NCBI GenBank assembly: GCA_012841485.1
Contig: DUUU01000165.1
Span: 1-7,664, forward strand
From: Armatimonadota bacterium
GTDB lineage: Bacteria > Armatimonadota > JAAZEB01
DNA: 7,664 nucleotides
Reading direction: 5' to 3'
A program made the translations under genes and the position numbers. Of the stretch, positions 6,539 through 7,664 are shown piece by piece. Each line of letters starts with the position of its first letter. Position 1 is the stretch's first letter. The notes beneath the pieces were generated by a model that saw only the letters and a program-made list of their open reading frames with translations, was not told the origin of the DNA and searched no databases.

Positions 6539-7371
6539 GCGCGGGGTTCCTCCGCGCCACTCGCCGCTCCGCTTTCCCGAGCCCCTGGCTTCAGCGAGCG
6601 CAGAAGCGCCTCGCATTCGTCATGGACGCGATGCAGGCCGGCGTGCAGCAATCCGAAATCGGAGACGACGTTGACGAAGCGCGCGCCCATCTCGATGTAG
6701 GGGCGCGCGGCCTCGGGACCGGCACACGTGGTGCCCCAGAAGATGCCGTGGCGTTCTGCCGCCGCGGCAATCTTCTCGGCGGCCTCGCGGATGAGGGGGT
6801 GTGTGAACTCTAGCGGGATCCCGTAGCTCTGCGTCAGGTCGGCCGGGCCGAGAAAGAGCATGTCGATGCCCGGTGTGGACGCAATGGCGTCCAGGTCCTC
6901 GACGGCTTCGCGGTCCTCGATCTGGACGGCGACGAAGGTCTCGCGGTTTGCCCAGGACATATATTCGCGCGCGGGGGCGTTGGCGTAATCGGCGTCTGGT
7001 CCCACCGTCTCCAGGCCACGCAGGCCGATCGGGTGGTAGCGCGAGTTGCGCGCCGCGATGCGCGCGTCCTCGCCAGAGAGGCAATGGGGTACCATGATGC
7101 CTGCGGCACCTGCCTCCAGGGGCCGGAAGTAGCTGAAGTAGCCCTCGCGGCGGATGCGCACCAGCGCGTCCATATCGACGACGCGCGCCGCGCGGATCAT
7201 GTGGTTGACTTCGCGATAGGTGTAATCACGATGCTCCATGTCGATCCAGCACGCGTCGAAGCCTGCCAGGCCGGCCATCTCCACCAACTCGGGAGACGGC
7301 GCCATACTGATGTTGCAGGAGAAGGCGCATTCACCTCGGCGCATCTTCTCCAAGGCTCGGCTCTTTCTCAT
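6535..7371 (-). CDS. HpcH/HpaI-family class II aldolase
   Basis: This 278-residue TIM-barrel enzyme should carry out metal-dependent, reversible retro-aldol cleavage of a 2-keto-3-deoxy acid to pyruvate (or a related 2-oxo acid) and an aldehyde. The family signature is clear: WIDMEH with His47 (the catalytic His45 of HpaI), VRI with Arg72 (Arg70, which holds the keto acid), QIED with Gln150 and Glu152 (Glu149, metal), and LGPADLT with Asp178 (Asp175, metal). GAAGIMVPH matches the conserved barrel strand. The core ends near 257; the last ~20 residues are a Gly/Ala/Glu-rich tail. Start ATG 7371 has a weak AGAGAGG about 12 nt upstream. It is first in a coupled pair with the hydrolase (GTGA overlap), pointing to a shared pathway. 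Relatives act on hydroxy-heptenedioate, ketodeoxyrhamnonate or ketodeoxyglucarate; I cannot choose among these. Confidence 0.88.
   Translation of the reverse strand: MRKSRALEKMRRGECAFSCNISMAPSPELVEMAGLAGFDACWIDMEHRDYTYREVNHMIRAARVVDMDALVRIRREGYFSYFRPLEAGAAGIMVPHCLSGEDARIAARNSRYHPIGLRGLETVGPDADYANAPAREYMSWANRETFVAVQIEDREAVEDLDAIASTPGIDMLFLGPADLTQSYGIPLEFTHPLIREAAEKIAAAAERHGIFWGTTCAGPEAARPYIEMGARFVNVVSDFGLLHAGLHRVHDECEALLRSLKPGARESGAASGAEEPRA
6547..6553 (-). promoter_or_regulatory. Ribosome-binding site deciding the hydrolase start
   Basis: On the minus strand GGAGGAA lies 8 nt before GTG 6538, inside the 3' end of the aldolase gene. Together with the GTGA stop/start overlap (6535-6538) it favours this start over the in-frame ATG at 6616. 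Confidence 0.75.
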
Positions 7372-7562
7372 CGGGTGTCGCTACCTCTCTTGCCCCCTCG
7401 GTCTGCGGGCCATGCGCTCTGGAATAGGCGCCCCGTAGCAGGATGTGGGGGGGGCGCGCATGCTTTCCAGTTCCACGGTGCGGGCGCCTTCTCCCCTGAG
7501 AGCGCAGGAACCGGAGCGATTGTGGCGAATATCCTCAACATGTAGAAGGAGGTTTCTTCCAA
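7372..7562. other. Divergent intergenic region (aldolase / SIS gene)
   Basis: This 191-bp gap must hold control elements for both divergent genes, but I find no convincing -35/-10 pair on either strand. It contains a run of eight G (7447-7454) and an inverted repeat GCGCCCC (7428-7434) / GGGGCGC (7451-7457) with a 16-nt spacer, which could form a hairpin in the aldolase leader transcript. Neither is strong evidence of function. Confidence 0.35.
7546..7552 (+). promoter_or_regulatory. Strong ribosome-binding site for the SIS gene
   Basis: AAGGAGG, a near-perfect anti-16S match, lies 10 nt before ATG 7563. The second ATG (7572) would be too distant, so 7563 is preferred. Confidence 0.8.
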
Positions 7563-7664
7563 ATGTCTTTAATGCTCCAAGAAATCCACGAACAGCCGGA
7601 GGCGATTCGGCGCACGCTCGATCGGAACGCCGCTCAGGTGTCGGCGCTGTGCGAGGAGATCAAG
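7563..7664 (+). CDS. SIS-domain sugar isomerase/deaminase, GlmS-isomerase-like (5' end only)
   Basis: Only the first 34 residues are in the window; the gene runs off the right edge. MLQEIHEQPEAIRRTL closely resembles the start of the isomerase half of glucosamine-6-phosphate synthase (QKEIYEQPNAIKNTL type). Because the protein begins at this motif, it lacks the glutaminase domain of full-length GlmS. It is therefore probably a stand-alone SIS protein of the AgaS or fructoselysine-deglycase kind, acting on phosphorylated amino sugars or glycated amines in the cytoplasm. It diverges from the aldolase-hydrolase pair and may share regulation with it. The family call rests on a short N-terminal match, so the function is tentative. 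Confidence 0.65.
   Translation, partial: MSLMLQEIHEQPEAIRRTLDRNAAQVSALCEEIK

Noticed and set aside
6085..6813. Plus-strand open frame of 242 codons across the hydrolase/aldolase junction.
   Set aside because: It is antisense to two genes with intact catalytic motifs and has an Arg/Pro-rich, low-complexity translation.

Overview
The window is GC-rich and densely coded, with seven genes (six complete, one cut by the right edge). Two adjacent genes encode pseudopilin-like proteins that combine the prepilin start ([20 protein letters not shown], then [12 protein letters not shown]) with a C-terminal H-X9-DG motif. This type is greatly expanded in Armatimonadota and Planctomycetes. The [12 protein letters not shown] wording is most like Armatimonadota, so that is my best guess for the host. 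It is inferred from protein style, not from a marker gene.

Layout: (1) positions 1-1466, a tandem pair of pseudopilin genes on the + strand. Their leader and first ~36 codons are almost identical in DNA, and the rest has diverged strongly. (2) Positions 1467-1760, a 294-bp gap ending in a near-consensus sigma-70 promoter with an SmtB/CzrA-like operator just downstream. (3) Positions 1761-4851, a two-gene zinc/cadmium resistance operon: an SmtB/CzrA-type ArsR repressor overlapping a ZntA/CadA-type P1B-2 ATPase with three N-terminal HMA domains and a short His/Cys tail. (4) Positions 4868-7371 on the - strand, a translationally coupled pair: an HpcH/HpaI-family aldolase followed by a CocE/NonD (X-Pro dipeptidyl-peptidase S15-like) serine hydrolase. 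(5) From 7563 on the + strand, the first 34 codons of a stand-alone SIS-domain sugar-phosphate isomerase/deaminase, divergent from the aldolase.

How they work together: the metal operon looks self-contained. The repressor should sit on its own operator, be released by Zn(II)-like ions bound at the alpha-5 site, and allow synthesis of the efflux pump. The aldolase-hydrolase pair looks like catabolic or scavenging functions of unknown substrate, and the neighbouring SIS gene suggests, weakly, a sugar context. The ATPase and hydrolase genes converge with only 16 bp between stop codons and no obvious terminator.

I see no phage, transposon, CRISPR array, RNA gene or clearly new defence-type system. 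The most unusual signal is the sharply bounded 5' identity between the two pseudopilin genes, which looks like gene conversion or a re-used 5' cassette.
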